A stretch of DNA of 64,000 bases from Lathyrus oleraceus (taxonomy: Eukaryota > Streptophyta > Magnoliopsida > Fabales > Fabaceae): contig NC_066580.1 of assembly GCF_024323335.1 (NCBI RefSeq), positions 443,029,851 through 443,093,850 on the forward strand. Direction: 5' to 3'. The translations under genes and the position numbers were made by a program. Shown here piece after piece: positions 33,973 to 45,000 of the stretch. Under the pieces are notes generated by a model. The model saw only the letters and a program-made list of their open reading frames with translations. It did not search any database and was not told the origin of the DNA. Each line of letters starts with the position of its first letter. Position 1 is the first letter of the stretch.

Positions 33973-36900
33973 TTGTATGGCTATCCTAGTCCTACTCATC
34001 ATCAACCTAGACCCAAACACCATATCCCTGTTAATAGAAAACAATGGGTTCCTAGGGATGGTGCTACTAACTTGATAGCTCACACTTCCTTCAGAGTTTC
34101 AGCCAAAGAAGACTGGTATTTTGACAGTGGATGCTCCAGACACATGACTGGAAGCAAAAACCTGCTAATTGACTTTCAACCTCATGCCACCAGCTATGTG
34201 ACTTTTGGTGGTGGAGCAAAGGGTGATATCAAGGGGATTGGAAAGCTAAACTGTCCTGGAGTCCCTAACCTTGATAATGTGCTGCTTGTTAAAGGATTGA
34301 CTGCAAACCTGATCAGCATCAGTCAACTATGTGACCAAGGTCTAAATGTGAACTTCACAAAAACTGAATGTTTGATTACTAATGGAAAAAATGAGGTGAT
34401 CATGAAAGGAGTCAGGTCTAAGGACAACTGCTATATGTGGAATTCTCAAGAAACTAGTTATTCATCAATGTGTACTCTAGCTAAACAAGAAGAAGTGAAA
34501 CTATGGCATCAAAAACTGAGTCATCTCCATCTTAAAGGAATGAAGAGGATTATATTTGTTAAAGCTGTAAGAGGAATCCCAAAATTAAAGATTGATGAAG
34601 GAAGAGTTTGTGGTGAGTGTCAGATTGGAAAGCAGACAAAGATGTCACACCAGAAGATCAAACATGACACCACATCTAGAGTGCTTGAACTTCTCCACAT
34701 GGACTTGATGAGACCTATGCAGGTGGAAAGTCTTGGTGGGAAAAGGTATGCTTATGTTGTGGTGGACGACTTCTCCAAATATACCTGGGTAAATTTTATA
34801 AGGAAAAAATCTGATGTGTTTGAGGTGTTCAAAGATCTTTGCTTAAGACTTCAAAGAGAAAGAGAGAGTTGGGTTATCAGAATCAGAAGTGATCATGGGA
34901 AAGAATTTGAGAACAGTAAATTTGCTGAATTTTGTTCATCTAAAGGAATTGGTCATGAGTTCTCATCTCCCATTACCCCTCAACAAAATGGTGTGGTAGA
35001 AAGGAAAAATAGAACTCTCCAAGAATCTGCTAGAGCTATGATTCATGCGAAGAAGTTGCCTTACCACTTTTGGGCTGAAGTTATGAACACGGCCTGCTAT
35101 GTTCACAATAGAGTAACCTTGAAGAAAGGGACCCCAACCACTTTATATGAAGTCTGGAAGGGAAGAAGACCTACTATCAAATACTTCCATGTGTTTGGTA
35201 GTAAATGTTATATCCTGGCTGATCGTGAACAAAGAAGGAAAATGGACCCCAAGAGTGATGGAGGAATATTTCTGGGCTACTCAATAAACAGCATAGCGTT
35301 TAGGGTCTTTAATTCCAGAATAAAAGTTATGATGGAATCTATTAATGTTGTTATTGATGATCAAGAGACTGATGTCACGGACGATGTTGAAACATCTCTG
35401 AATGATGCCCCAGCCGATCTCCTGGACAACAGTAATGAGAGTGAGTCCACTCAAGCTGAACCTGAAGCTGATAAAATTAATAAGGGACCCTTTATCAGAA
35501 TTCAGAAGGATCATCCGAAAGATCTCATTATAGGAGACCCAAATAAAGGGGTCACCACTAGATTAAGGGAAGTGATCTCACATGCCTGTTTTGTGTCCAA
35601 GATTAAGCCCAAGAATGTCAAAGAAGCCTTAACTGATGAATTCTGGATCAATGCCATGCATGAAGAGTTAGGCCAATTCAAGAGAAATGAAGTGTGGGAA
35701 TTGGTTCCAAGACCTGAAGGAATAAATGTTATTGGAACAAAGTGGGTTTACAAGAATAAATCTGATGAAAAAGGTGTGGTTACTAAAGATAAAGCAAGAT
35801 TGGTAGCACAAGGATACACTCAAGTTGAAGGAGTTGACTTTGATGAAAAATTTGCCCCTGTAGGTCGCCTGGAGTCCATTAGATTACTGCTCGGAGTGGC
35901 ATGTATTCTGAAGTTTAAACTATTCCAAATGGATGTGAAAAGTGCCTTCTTAAATGGCTACTTAAATGAGGAAGTGTATGTTGAACAACCTAAAGGGTTC
36001 ACATACCCAAATCTTCCAAAGCATGTGTATAAGTTGAGGAAAGCCCTCTTTGGGTTGAAACAAGCTCCGAGAGCTTGGTATGATAGACTCACAGTGTTTC
36101 TCATTGACAATGGATACCGGAAGGGAGGCATTGATAAGACTTTATTTGTCAAAAATGAAGGAGGAAAACTCATGGTGGCTCAGATATATGTGGATGATAT
36201 TGTGTTTGGTGGGATGTCAAATAAGATGGCTCAACATTTTGTTGAACAAATGCAGTCTGAATTTGAAATGAGCCTTGTTGGAGAACTAACCTATTTTCTT
36301 GGGCTACAAGTCAAGCAGATGGAAGATTCTATCTTTCTATCTCAAAGCAAATATGCCAAAAATATTGTTAAGAAGTTTGGCATGGGGAATGCAAGCCACA
36401 AAAGGACACTTGCTCCTACTCATCTGAAAGTGTCTAAAGATGAAAATGGTGTCAGTGTGGATCAAAGTCTCCACAGAAGCATGATATGGAGTCTGTTATA
36501 TCTCACAGCAAGCAGACCTGACATTGCTTTTGTTGTAGGTGTATGTGCTAGATATCAAGCTGAACCAAAGGTGAGTCACATAAACCAAGTGAAAAGGATC
36601 CTGAAATATATCAATGGCACTAGTGACTATGGGATGCTATACACTCATGGATCTGAATCTGTGCTGTTTGGATATTGTGATATTGATTGGGCTGGAAGTG
36701 CTGATGATAGGAAAAGCACATCAGGAGGATGCTTCTTCTTTGGGAACAACTTAATATCATGGTTTAGTAAGAAACAAAATTGTATGTCTCTGTCCACTGC
36801 TGAAGCTGAATACATAGCAACTGGAAGTAGTTGCTCTCAACTGGTGTGGATGAAACAAATGTTGACTAAATACAATGTCACGCAAGATGTCATGACATTG

Positions 36901-37110
36901 TACTGTGACAACCTGAGTGCTATAAACATTTCTAAGAATCCTATTCAGCACAGCAGGACAAAACATATTGATATCCGTCACCATTTTATTAGAGAACTCG
37001 TGGAGGATAAAATTGTAGCCCTAGAGCATGTTGCCACTGAGATGCAGTTAGCTGATATTTTTACAAAGGCCTTGGATGCAAATCAATTTGAATTCCTAAG
37101 AGGGAATTAG
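33973..37110 (+). CDS. Element B pol: protease, integrase, reverse transcriptase, RNase H
   Basis: The single open frame is counted from the first Met. Protease has WYFDSGCSRHMTG with Asp51. The pre-integrase zinc region includes HQKLSHLHLKG and CGECQIGKQ. Integrase has Asp244 (LHMDLM), Asp307 (RSDHGKEF) and Glu343 (NGVVERKN). RT has the palm motif FQMDVKSAFLNG and YVDD at 739-742. RNase H has YCDIDWAG (Asp903), STAEAEY and a conserved end IRHHFIRELVE...LADIFTKAL. All catalytic residues I can check are present. As gag upstream is broken, translation as a gag-pol fusion is unlikely, but the protein sequence is not itself visibly damaged. It is a plausible example of the enzyme source that A- and C-like elements would need. 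Confidence 0.9.
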   Translation: MYGYPSPTHHQPRPKHHIPVNRKQWVPRDGATNLIAHTSFRVSAKEDWYFDSGCSRHMTGSKNLLIDFQPHATSYVTFGGGAKGDIKGIGKLNCPGVPNLDNVLLVKGLTANLISISQLCDQGLNVNFTKTECLITNGKNEVIMKGVRSKDNCYMWNSQETSYSSMCTLAKQEEVKLWHQKLSHLHLKGMKRIIFVKAVRGIPKLKIDEGRVCGECQIGKQTKMSHQKIKHDTTSRVLELLHMDLMRPMQVESLGGKRYAYVVVDDFSKYTWVNFIRKKSDVFEVFKDLCLRLQRERESWVIRIRSDHGKEFENSKFAEFCSSKGIGHEFSSPITPQQNGVVERKNRTLQESARAMIHAKKLPYHFWAEVMNTACYVHNRVTLKKGTPTTLYEVWKGRRPTIKYFHVFGSKCYILADREQRRKMDPKSDGGIFLGYSINSIAFRVFNSRIKVMMESINVVIDDQETDVTDDVETSLNDAPADLLDNSNESESTQAEPEADKINKGPFIRIQKDHPKDLIIGDPNKGVTTRLREVISHACFVSKIKPKNVKEALTDEFWINAMHEELGQFKRNEVWELVPRPEGINVIGTKWVYKNKSDEKGVVTKDKARLVAQGYTQVEGVDFDEKFAPVGRLESIRLLLGVACILKFKLFQMDVKSAFLNGYLNEEVYVEQPKGFTYPNLPKHVYKLRKALFGLKQAPRAWYDRLTVFLIDNGYRKGGIDKTLFVKNEGGKLMVAQIYVDDIVFGGMSNKMAQHFVEQMQSEFEMSLVGELTYFLGLQVKQMEDSIFLSQSKYAKNIVKKFGMGNASHKRTLAPTHLKVSKDENGVSVDQSLHRSMIWSLLYLTASRPDIAFVVGVCARYQAEPKVSHINQVKRILKYINGTSDYGMLYTHGSESVLFGYCDIDWAGSADDRKSTSGGCFFFGNNLISWFSKKQNCMSLSTAEAEYIATGSSCSQLVWMKQMLTKYNVTQDVMTLYCDNLSAINISKNPIQHSRTKHIDIRHHFIRELVEDKIVALEHVATEMQLADIFTKALDANQFEFLRGN
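36871..36902 (+). promoter_or_regulatory. Long symmetric box at the end of element B RNase H
   Basis: A 10-bp perfect inverted repeat TACAATGTCA/TGACATTGTA with a 12-bp spacer. It is coding sequence for YNVTQDVMTLY, so protein constraint could explain part of it. Confidence 0.55.
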
Positions 37111-37349
37111 GGATTTGTATTTATGAAAATTTGTAGCAATTAATATGGAGTGGAAAAGGTAATCAAATTATTGTCTGTTTTCTTAAAATAAAGCGCTCCC
37201 TTTATGGTAAATCATCACCTAGTCTTGGAAATACCATCTATTACCTTTTCACACGCAACCTCACTATCTACTCCAACATTTCCAACTCCCTGCTTCTTCC
37301 TTAAACTCCTCTGCTAGGGCAACTAAATTTTTTCCACAGAAACGTCAAG

Positions 37350-39213
37350 ATGTCACAACATCAAACTCCATCTGGTTCAAAAACTACTAAGCCTACTCAC
37401 AAGGATAACACTCCTTCCATGGACTTTCTCGATGATGAGGTTTTGGATGTGGTCCTTTTGTCAGTTATTCCAGGCGAAGCCCTTGATTTAAACCATCCCA
37501 TGGATGCATCTGCTTCTGCATGCCCCAATCAAGGTAACAACTCTAGTATCCCTTCTAGCTCAACTCATGCCACTAGTTCTAAGGAAGATATGCATCACAC
37601 TGATCGTGTCATAAGAAACCTAGTCACTAGAATCCTTAATGAAGGACATTCTGTGAAGGGAGTTTCTACTCCCCTGTCTAAAATGTACCCCTCTCCTGAG
37701 GTTGAACCTCATAGTGAGAAGGATGACGATTCCTCTAGATCTGAGAAGGACATGGCTGCTGAAGGTTTGTGCTCTCTAGGGCAAACTGCGTCTGGTAAAA
37801 GAAAATCTATGGCATCTACAACTGCCAATGCTTCACACTCTGAGAAGCATGATTCTGCAAACAATGTGATTGACCTAGAGGATGATAGGTCTGATGATCA
37901 AGATGATAGCTTACTTTATCACTTAAAGCCTAATGTGGCTAAGCGTATGAAGACTAGAAAAGGTAGATTTGTGGCTGAAATGATGTCAGCTAAAATAGCT
38001 AAGAAGACTGCTGGTGTAGGCCCTTCCAAATCTTGGAGCAAAGTTGATGTGAAGAAGAGGAAGGTTAGAGAAGTTTCTGAGTCTGACGAAGATGTTGAGG
38101 AAGATGTCCCTGACATCTCCCCTGTGAAGAGGACCACTGTGAAGAAGTCCCCTGTGAAAGTTGCTGCTGTACATTTGGACAATATCTCTTTCCATCTTGA
38201 AGATGGAGCTGCCAAATGGAAGTTTGTGATTCAAAGAAGGGTGGTTGTAGAGAGAGAGTTAGGAAAGGATGTTGTTGAAGTCAAAGAGGTCATGGACCTA
38301 ATAAAGAATGCTGGGTTAATGAAGATTGTGGCTGGATTATCTCAGTGCTATGAGGGATTGGTTAAGGAATTCATTGTCAACATTCCTGAAGATATTGCTG
38401 ACAAGAACATCAAGGAATTTTGCAGAGTATTTGTGAGAGGAAAATGTATCACATTTTCTCCCACTGTCATTAACAAGTTTCTGGAAAGAGGTATAGAGGG
38501 TGCAGGTGAATTGGAAGCTACAAACAATGAGGTCTGTAGAGAAATTACAGCAAGGCAAGTGAAAGAGTGGCCTATTAAAAAGCATCTTCCTGCTGGGAAG
38601 CTGACTGTTAAGTATGCCATATTGCATAAAATAGGATCTGCAAATTGGGTGCCTACCAACCACATTTCCACAATTTCTAATACCCTTGGAAGATTTATCT
38701 TTGATGTTGGAACCAAACTTTGACTATGATAGATTTATGTTTGAACAAATTGTCAAGCATGCTTCTACTAATGCAATAAAGCTGCCTATAGCCTTTCCCT
38801 CTATGATTTGTTGGATTATCCTGAGTCAACACCCTGGGATTCTGAGTACCAATGACCTACCAAGTAGAAGAAAACCTGCTCTGTCAGTACAATATAAACT
38901 GTTTAAAGGCAGTCATGTCGAAGACATTGTCATGACATCTGCTATGAAAAAGCCAGCCTCAAAAGTTGGACTTATTGCTGAGCTGAAGGAAATGTGTAAA
39001 GAACTGAGTGATGGGATAAGGGTAACAACAGCTAGGAAAGAATCGTTGGAAGCCCTGATTGCAAGCTTGAAGCGAGTTGAAGGTGGGAATATTGAATAGG
39101 CTAAGGAAGCTGAAGCCCAAACCTCTAGTGAGAGGTCTGCAACTAATGATGAGACAAGTGGCAATTCTATTTCTGATGCTGATGAAGCTGCAAGCTCAAG
39201 CTTCTCTGATTAG
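37350..39213 (+). pseudogene. Element B ORF3 (envelope-like), frame change and premature stop
   Basis: It starts MSQHQTPSGSKTT, 240 bp after pol. The first half is acidic and Ser-rich with a basic patch (VKKRKVREVSESDEDVEED). The core starts HLDNISFHLEDGAAKWKFV and includes VKEFIVNIPEDI, REITARQVKEWP and WVPTNHISTISN. A frame change near 38710 moves the rest (ASTNAIKLPIAFPSM, DIVMTSA) to another frame. A TAG at 39097 precedes an acidic Ser-rich tail that ends at 39211-39213. No signal peptide or clear membrane segment is seen. Sireviruses with this ORF are usually called envelope-containing, but nothing here shows an envelope function. Confidence 0.8.
38915..38938 (+). promoter_or_regulatory. 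Symmetric box in element B ORF3
   Basis: ATGTCG, 12 bp, TGACAT, at the position homologous to boxes in A and C. Confidence 0.5.
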
Positions 39214-39469
39214 CTCCTTTGAAGTTGGCCCCCGTTCATGTGATGATGTTTTTTTTTCTATGTTGATGGATGTTCTAGATTTTGGTAGTTATGTTTTGCT
39301 GCTTTGATGTTTATTTTTCTGGATTTTCTGGATTTTCTGGTTTGACTTGTTGGATTGTATCTCAGCTTGTTTAAAGTTGCGTATGTACTTGGTTCTGTAA
39401 CCCTTAACTTTTGACATTCTAATTCTTGACTGAATAGACATTTATTTTGTCTCTTTGGTCTCTTTTGGC

Positions 39470-39758
39470 TAAAAAGGGGGAGAAGTAGAAATATGTTATG
39501 CTATAGATGATGTTATAGATGATGTTAAGGATGTCGTTGGAGATAATGTTAGAGGTGGAAGTGTCCTGTCTGTGTAAAACAGACTGGTGTTAGCTGAATG
39601 GGGAGGTGGTGTGTTCTGAGCACAAATGCATGTGTGTTTGCTATGCTATAGTAATGTGTGTATGCTTACTTCTGCTGCTGAACTGATACTGTGGTTATTT
39701 TCTTGTGAAACGTATGATCTGATGTACGTTTTAGCCAAAATTTGCCAAAGGGGGGGTT
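39470..39758 (+). other. Element B 3' noncoding region with two polypurine tracts
   Basis: AAAAAGGGGGAG near 39472 and a terminal tract GCCAAAGGGGGGG just before the LTR at 39759. Both have counterparts in C. Multiple tracts upstream of the 3' LTR are a described Sirevirus trait. The terminal one primes plus-strand DNA synthesis. Confidence 0.7.
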
Positions 39759-40735
39759 TGTTGGTTCTATGTGTTGGCATCAATTTTGGTAAAACCTAGA
39801 GTTATCACAAGTTGTCACGCGTGTTGTCTTGACATGTGATATCAGTTTCATGCAGGATGTTTAAATATGGTTGTGCAGGATTTAGCTAAGATGTCAGACC
39901 CGATGTTAAGACATGTGTATACAGAACATTCAGTCTGAATGTTATGTATCTTAAGATTGCACTTTTCATGCAAATCTGTGTGTGATTATGTGGAGATTAA
40001 ATGCGCTATTCAAGGAGTAATTTGATTTAAAACCAGATTGATTTATTTTCCAATAAGGGATGATTAGCTGTCGTGAATAAGAAGATACGCAAGGAAAATA
40101 GATTTAGGGTTTTATGATGCCCATGCCCTTTCAAAAGCTTCTATTTAAAGGCCATGTAAAACCTGGTTTTAACACACAAGAAACGAATGAAATAATGAGA
40201 GAGTTTCAAGGTTTTAGTCTTGTGTGATCTTGTGTATTATGAGCCATTCGTTCATCCTATTGATGATTGAATTGGACTGACTTTTGTGTTGTAATTTGTC
40301 CACTCTAAGCTTTGAAGCATGAGTGTGTGTTTACTTGGTTGAAGCTTTTAAGCAAGATCAAGTATGTGTTCTTGAAGAGTGTCTTCTTTTTTTGTAATAT
40401 TTGTTTTTATATCACTGTTGTGATTGAGGGGGAGTGAGTAGGGTCTCATATCTAAGAGTTTTTAGATAGAAGTCACACGGGTAGAGATTAGGTGAAAAAA
40501 CTGTAACTTGAAGTTGTTTACTGAGAGTCTTTGAACTAATTCTGTTTAGTGGATTTCCTTCCTAGCTTGGTAGCCCCCAGACGTAGGTGAGTTTGCACCG
40601 AACTGGGTTAACAATTGCTTGTGTCACTTGTTCTATTGTTTCTTTGTCTTTTATCCTGTTTATATTTTAGTTGTTATTCAGATATTAGTGTCGTGACATT
40701 ACCTTCAACATCTCATATCTGATACCAGAATTTCA
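39759..40735 (+). repeat. Element B 3' LTR (977 bp)
   Basis: Same length as the 5' LTR, with about 34 substitutions and no indel noticed. It is followed by the GGTTG duplication. Confidence 0.93.
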
Positions 40736-40740
40736 GGTTG

Positions 40741-41248
40741 GGAACAATACTAGCCCATATATGAGAAGAGCTAGTATATTTGCCAATGCATCCCAATGAT
40801 GTATCACAAATAGCCTTTCTGCTTCTTCTTCTAGGCAAGCCCTCTAAAAACCAAATAGAACCTCCCTTTTCTTCCAATTAGCCAATGCATCGGATATGGG
40901 GATGTGGAGCGCAAGAGCTAGCTTCTCTACCTCAAGTACCTGACCAATTCTATTATACAATGTCTTTCCTTTCATAGAAAATCCCAAGAGTCGGTCGAAT
41001 TCCTCCAAGGTTGGAGTCAACTGAAAGTCTTGGAATAAGAAACTTCGAAGCGGAGGATCATAGAACTGAGCCAAAGCGGTGATGGCTGGTGTTTGAACAT
41101 CTACTGAGAAGAGATCCAAAATCTGGCCAAACTTTCCTTGCAAAGTAACCCTGAAGCATGCAGGAAGTTCATTCAAAAGTCTTAATATGTTAGCAATATC
41201 TGGCATCTTAGCTTTGAATTGTAATGCTTTCCTTCTTTTTGAACCCAT
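40741..41248 (-). pseudogene. Element E ORF1, N-terminal part
   Basis: Starts MGSKRRKALQFKAKM at 41248 and reads ALAQFYDPPLRSFLFQDFQL and LEEFDRLLGFS, the plant-mobile-domain-like N-terminal pattern of Ogre ORF1. A one-base frame change near 40845 gives a stop after VLFGF; the shifted frame then runs (LEGLPRRRSRKAI) up to Sirevirus B's insertion site and resumes at 31407. Its role in the element life cycle is not established. Confidence 0.72.
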
Positions 41249-42018
41249 TACAAACTTTTTGTGCTAGCAACTGCGTGTTCAAGAATTCCCTGAAAACAAA
41301 ATCAGTATGAGTGTCATGATGTTATGCAAATGATCATGAATGCATGGTATTTGGTTTTGGGATATCATAAGGTAACTCAAAATATCCTATTTGGTAGGCT
41401 TCTTAACAGATAGTTCTAAGTTGGTTACCCATAAACCCACTCACGGGATAGTTTCTACATTTTTGATGAGGTTCCTAGAGTCATGGACCATAATCATATC
41501 AACATCATGCAACAGGCTATCCGCTTTATGACAAGATTGACGAAAGGTCTCTTCTGAGTGGGTTTTCATATTGGGTGCAACAAGGAGAGGTCCTTGGAGT
41601 TCAACATTACGCAACCACCAAAGAGGAAACTGGTTCTAAGAGGGGCTCATAGAGTCATGGACCCTTCATGAATCAACGTCATGCGATAGGCTAGTTGTCT
41701 TATAACAAGATCTACAAACAAGTCTACTCTAGGGGAATCTTCATGCTAGGCACGCAAAGAGTGACCCTTGGGGACTAACACTACACAACTTCCAATTCTA
41801 ACTTATGTGTTCTCTCTTCTTTGTCCAAAGCTCGGGTGTAGAGCTTTATTCATGATATCCAAACCCAAAGCCCACACATAAATATATACAAATATAAGAA
41901 TACGTTAAAGCAAAGATAAAGAAACTCATATAACAAATAAGAAAAGGAAACAAACAAAACTAACACATATAAAAAAACCTAACTAAACTAGGGTTGACTC
42001 ACTTAGGAGATGTTCTTA
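41249..42018 (-). other. Element E leader between primer site and ORF1
   Basis: No gene is visible. It contains a degenerate duplication of about 170 bp: the phrase TAGAGTCATGGACC plus CAACATCATGCAACAGGCTA near 41480 is echoed near 41650. AT-rich short frames are not supported as genes. Confidence 0.55.
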
Positions 42019-42036
42019 TCCCCACTAGAGTCGCCA
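42019..42036 (-). promoter_or_regulatory. Primer binding site of element E (Arg tRNA type)
   Basis: TGGCGACTCTAGTGGGGA on the minus strand, two bases after the LTR end, resembling the tRNA-Arg primer site known for Ogre elements. Confidence 0.8.
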
Positions 42037-42038
42037 TC

Positions 42039-45000
42039 TGTCGTACCTTGAAAAATAAGAACACGACATTCGCGAAACGCAATCGCACGCTCGCGGGATG
42101 GACTGAACAGAGTCGCCACCGAACTTTATTTATTCCCAAAGAGGGAAAGGGAAAATATCGATAAAACCCCTAAAAGAAAGGATAAGATATGGTCATCACA
42201 ACCAATATCAAGGTTCGGGAGTCGGTTACGCAAGGGGAAGGTATTAGCACCCCTCACGTCCGTTGTACTCAACGGGAACCGTTTAGTTAGTTTCTATTTG
42301 AATGTTAGTTTATGTTAGTTTCTAATCTTCTACTTATTTGGGATAGGAAAAGAGAGAGGAAATAAATGTCTTTGAATTTTTATTAATGAGAAAGGACCTA
42401 AAAGGGTTTTCATTATTAGGGGGGAAAAGGGAACTAAACCTAAATTTTTTATTAATGGGCCTAACAAGATTTCGCAATCCTGCTCCTACGTATCTCCGAG
42501 TGCAATAGAGAATTCAAGGCTTACGTAGTTCTGGGTAAAAAATGTTTGTTTATTTGTCGATTTTAGCGAAAGCTACGTTGTATTAATCGACGAAAACATT
42601 GTTTTACCCCAAACAGATGAGGAGCGGACATATACCACACATTGAATGGATTTACAAATCAACATTCGGAAAAACGTCATTTATCTCAACTCAACAATTA
42701 TGGATGAAGCATTGCTTTGCATCATCTTAAGACAAAATGTCTTTCATTTATGAAAAGGTTTTGAGATCGCACGGCGGCGAAAACATAGTTTGATTGGTTG
42801 GATATTTTTTATAAGTGAATGACGAACACTTGATGAGAACGAGACATAAGCCTCGAGATCAATCATTCGGGGTTCCACTAGAATGCTAGATTCTAATGGT
42901 CCTTTTTTCATTCGAATTAATTGAGAAAATTGTTTGATGGACAAAAAACGCTCGATAAGAATCAATTATTCAAAGAGTTGCGCGAGAATGCTTGATCCCA
43001 ACGGCTCTTATTTTCTCCAAGTTAACTAAAGTGTTTTAGTGACGAAAGAAAAGAATGAACAGTTAACCCAAAACGCGAGGCTCAGGACCGATCATTCGAG
43101 GGTTCCCACCAGAATGCTAAATTCCAATGATCCTCTTCTTTCGAGTTATTTGAAAAAAGGTTTTAATATTTTAACTTAAATAATAAAGTGTTTGAGTCGG
43201 GATAAGAAACAAATTAATCAGATTAAAAGGTACAACTTGGGGTAGCATCAAAGTTTAAGAAATTAGTCATAAGTATTTTATTCTATTAATTAATCAACAT
43301 CATTACTAGATATTTATTTAATTATTTATTCGTAATATTCTAACAATAATAAATAAAAACTACAAAGAAAATGATATTATTTGGAAAAATAATAATTCTA
43401 TAGTTATTCAAACATTTAGAGAAAATAGCAAGAAATAAAGTTGGAGAAAAATACAATTATATATTCTTTTATGTCTAGTAAATTAAAGTGAGAAAATAAG
43501 ACTAACTTAATATTAGACATATGCATTTAAAATGTCTGATAATAAAACAATTAAATACTTTTTTTGTTCTCTTTAAAATCTAACTAAAATAATAACAAAA
43601 TAAAATAAATTAAACATAATTTTTATTTTATTTTTCCTAACATGATCTAAAAATAATAATAAATATAATTAAATTAACTCTTTAAATATTCTTATAACAC
43701 AATCTGAAAATAATAATGAAAATAACTAAATTAACATTTTTTTATGATTTTTATAACATGATCTAAAACTAAAATAAAATAAATGGTAAACTTATTTTTT
43801 GGGGAATTTTAAATGACATAATCTAAAATTAAAATAAAATAAATAGTAAACTCTTTTTTTGGAATATTTTTATGACATAACCTAAAATTAAAATAAAATA
43901 ATTGGTAAACTTAATTTTTATGATTTTTATTTTTATGACATAATCTAATAATAATAATGAAAAATAACTAAGTTAAATTATTTTTAAAATTTGTATAAGA
44001 TAATCTAAAATACAAGAAAATATTTAGAAAACTATTTTTGTGATTTTATTATTATTATTTCTACGTGTTTATTTATTTATTTGTATTTTAAAAGATATAA
44101 CAAAAGAGAACTTCTAACCCTCTATAAAAAAACTATAAATAAAATTAAAATAGATATAAAGAAAAAAGGTCTCAGTTTCTACTAATATTCATCTTATTTG
44201 ATATTTTAAGAAAATGAAACTCAAAATTATAATTTTAATGAAAAAGTTGATTCTAATGTTTTAAGAAAAGAATGAACGGTTAATCCAAAACGCGGGACTC
44301 AGGACCGATCATTCGAGGGTTCCCACCGGAATGCTAGATTCCATGGTCCTCTTCTTTCGAGTAATTTTTGAAAAGATTTAATATTTTAACTCAAACAATA
44401 AGATGATTTAATCAGGAAAAAATATTTAATCCAATTTTAAAAAACTTGGTATTGGGCCAAAATTCTTATTCTATCTATTAGATCAATATCATCGTACAAT
44501 TATTTATTTAAATGGCAACCCATAAATAAATAAAAAAGTACATATTTTAATTAAATCATAGAATGAATGATAAAAGTAATTTAGAAATCAAAACTAATTA
44601 AGTAATCCAATTAATAATAGTAACAATTAATTAATTATGACCAAATAACTAAATTATTAAAAAAACAACTAAAAATAATAATGAAAAAAGTATTAATATT
44701 AAAAAATAAAAAATCCTTTTATTATTCTGATTTTAATATATTTTTACCAACTGTCATAAAGGTTATTCTTTCTTTTGAACATACAACCGAATATTTAGTC
44801 ATTTCAAAAGACCAAATGAGCAGTAAATCTGTGATTCTTGGAAGAAGAAAAAAAGTGCATTAAATGATATTGAAAATAGAATAAATGTAAACCATGAGAA
44901 TTAAAATCAGTAAACCTATCACCATTCACTTCCTTTTTAAAGTTTTTTTTATGATGTAAAAAGAAAATAATCTAAAGTGTAAATAAAATTTTCGTTCTAA

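Larger units (their letters stand above)
31408..40735 (+). mobile_element. Element B: complete Sirevirus-type Ty1/copia retrotransposon
   Basis: Two 977-bp LTRs, initiator-Met primer site, gag, pol, third ORF, polypurine tract and a 5-bp duplication GGTTG (31403-31407 and 40736-40740) are all present. It interrupts ORF1 of element E in the opposite orientation. By hand count the LTRs differ at about 34 positions (3.5%), which at a commonly borrowed plant rate would be one to a few million years. Pol is open over 1046 codons, but gag has at least five stops, so the copy is not autonomous. It is the best local reference for A and C. Confidence 0.93.
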
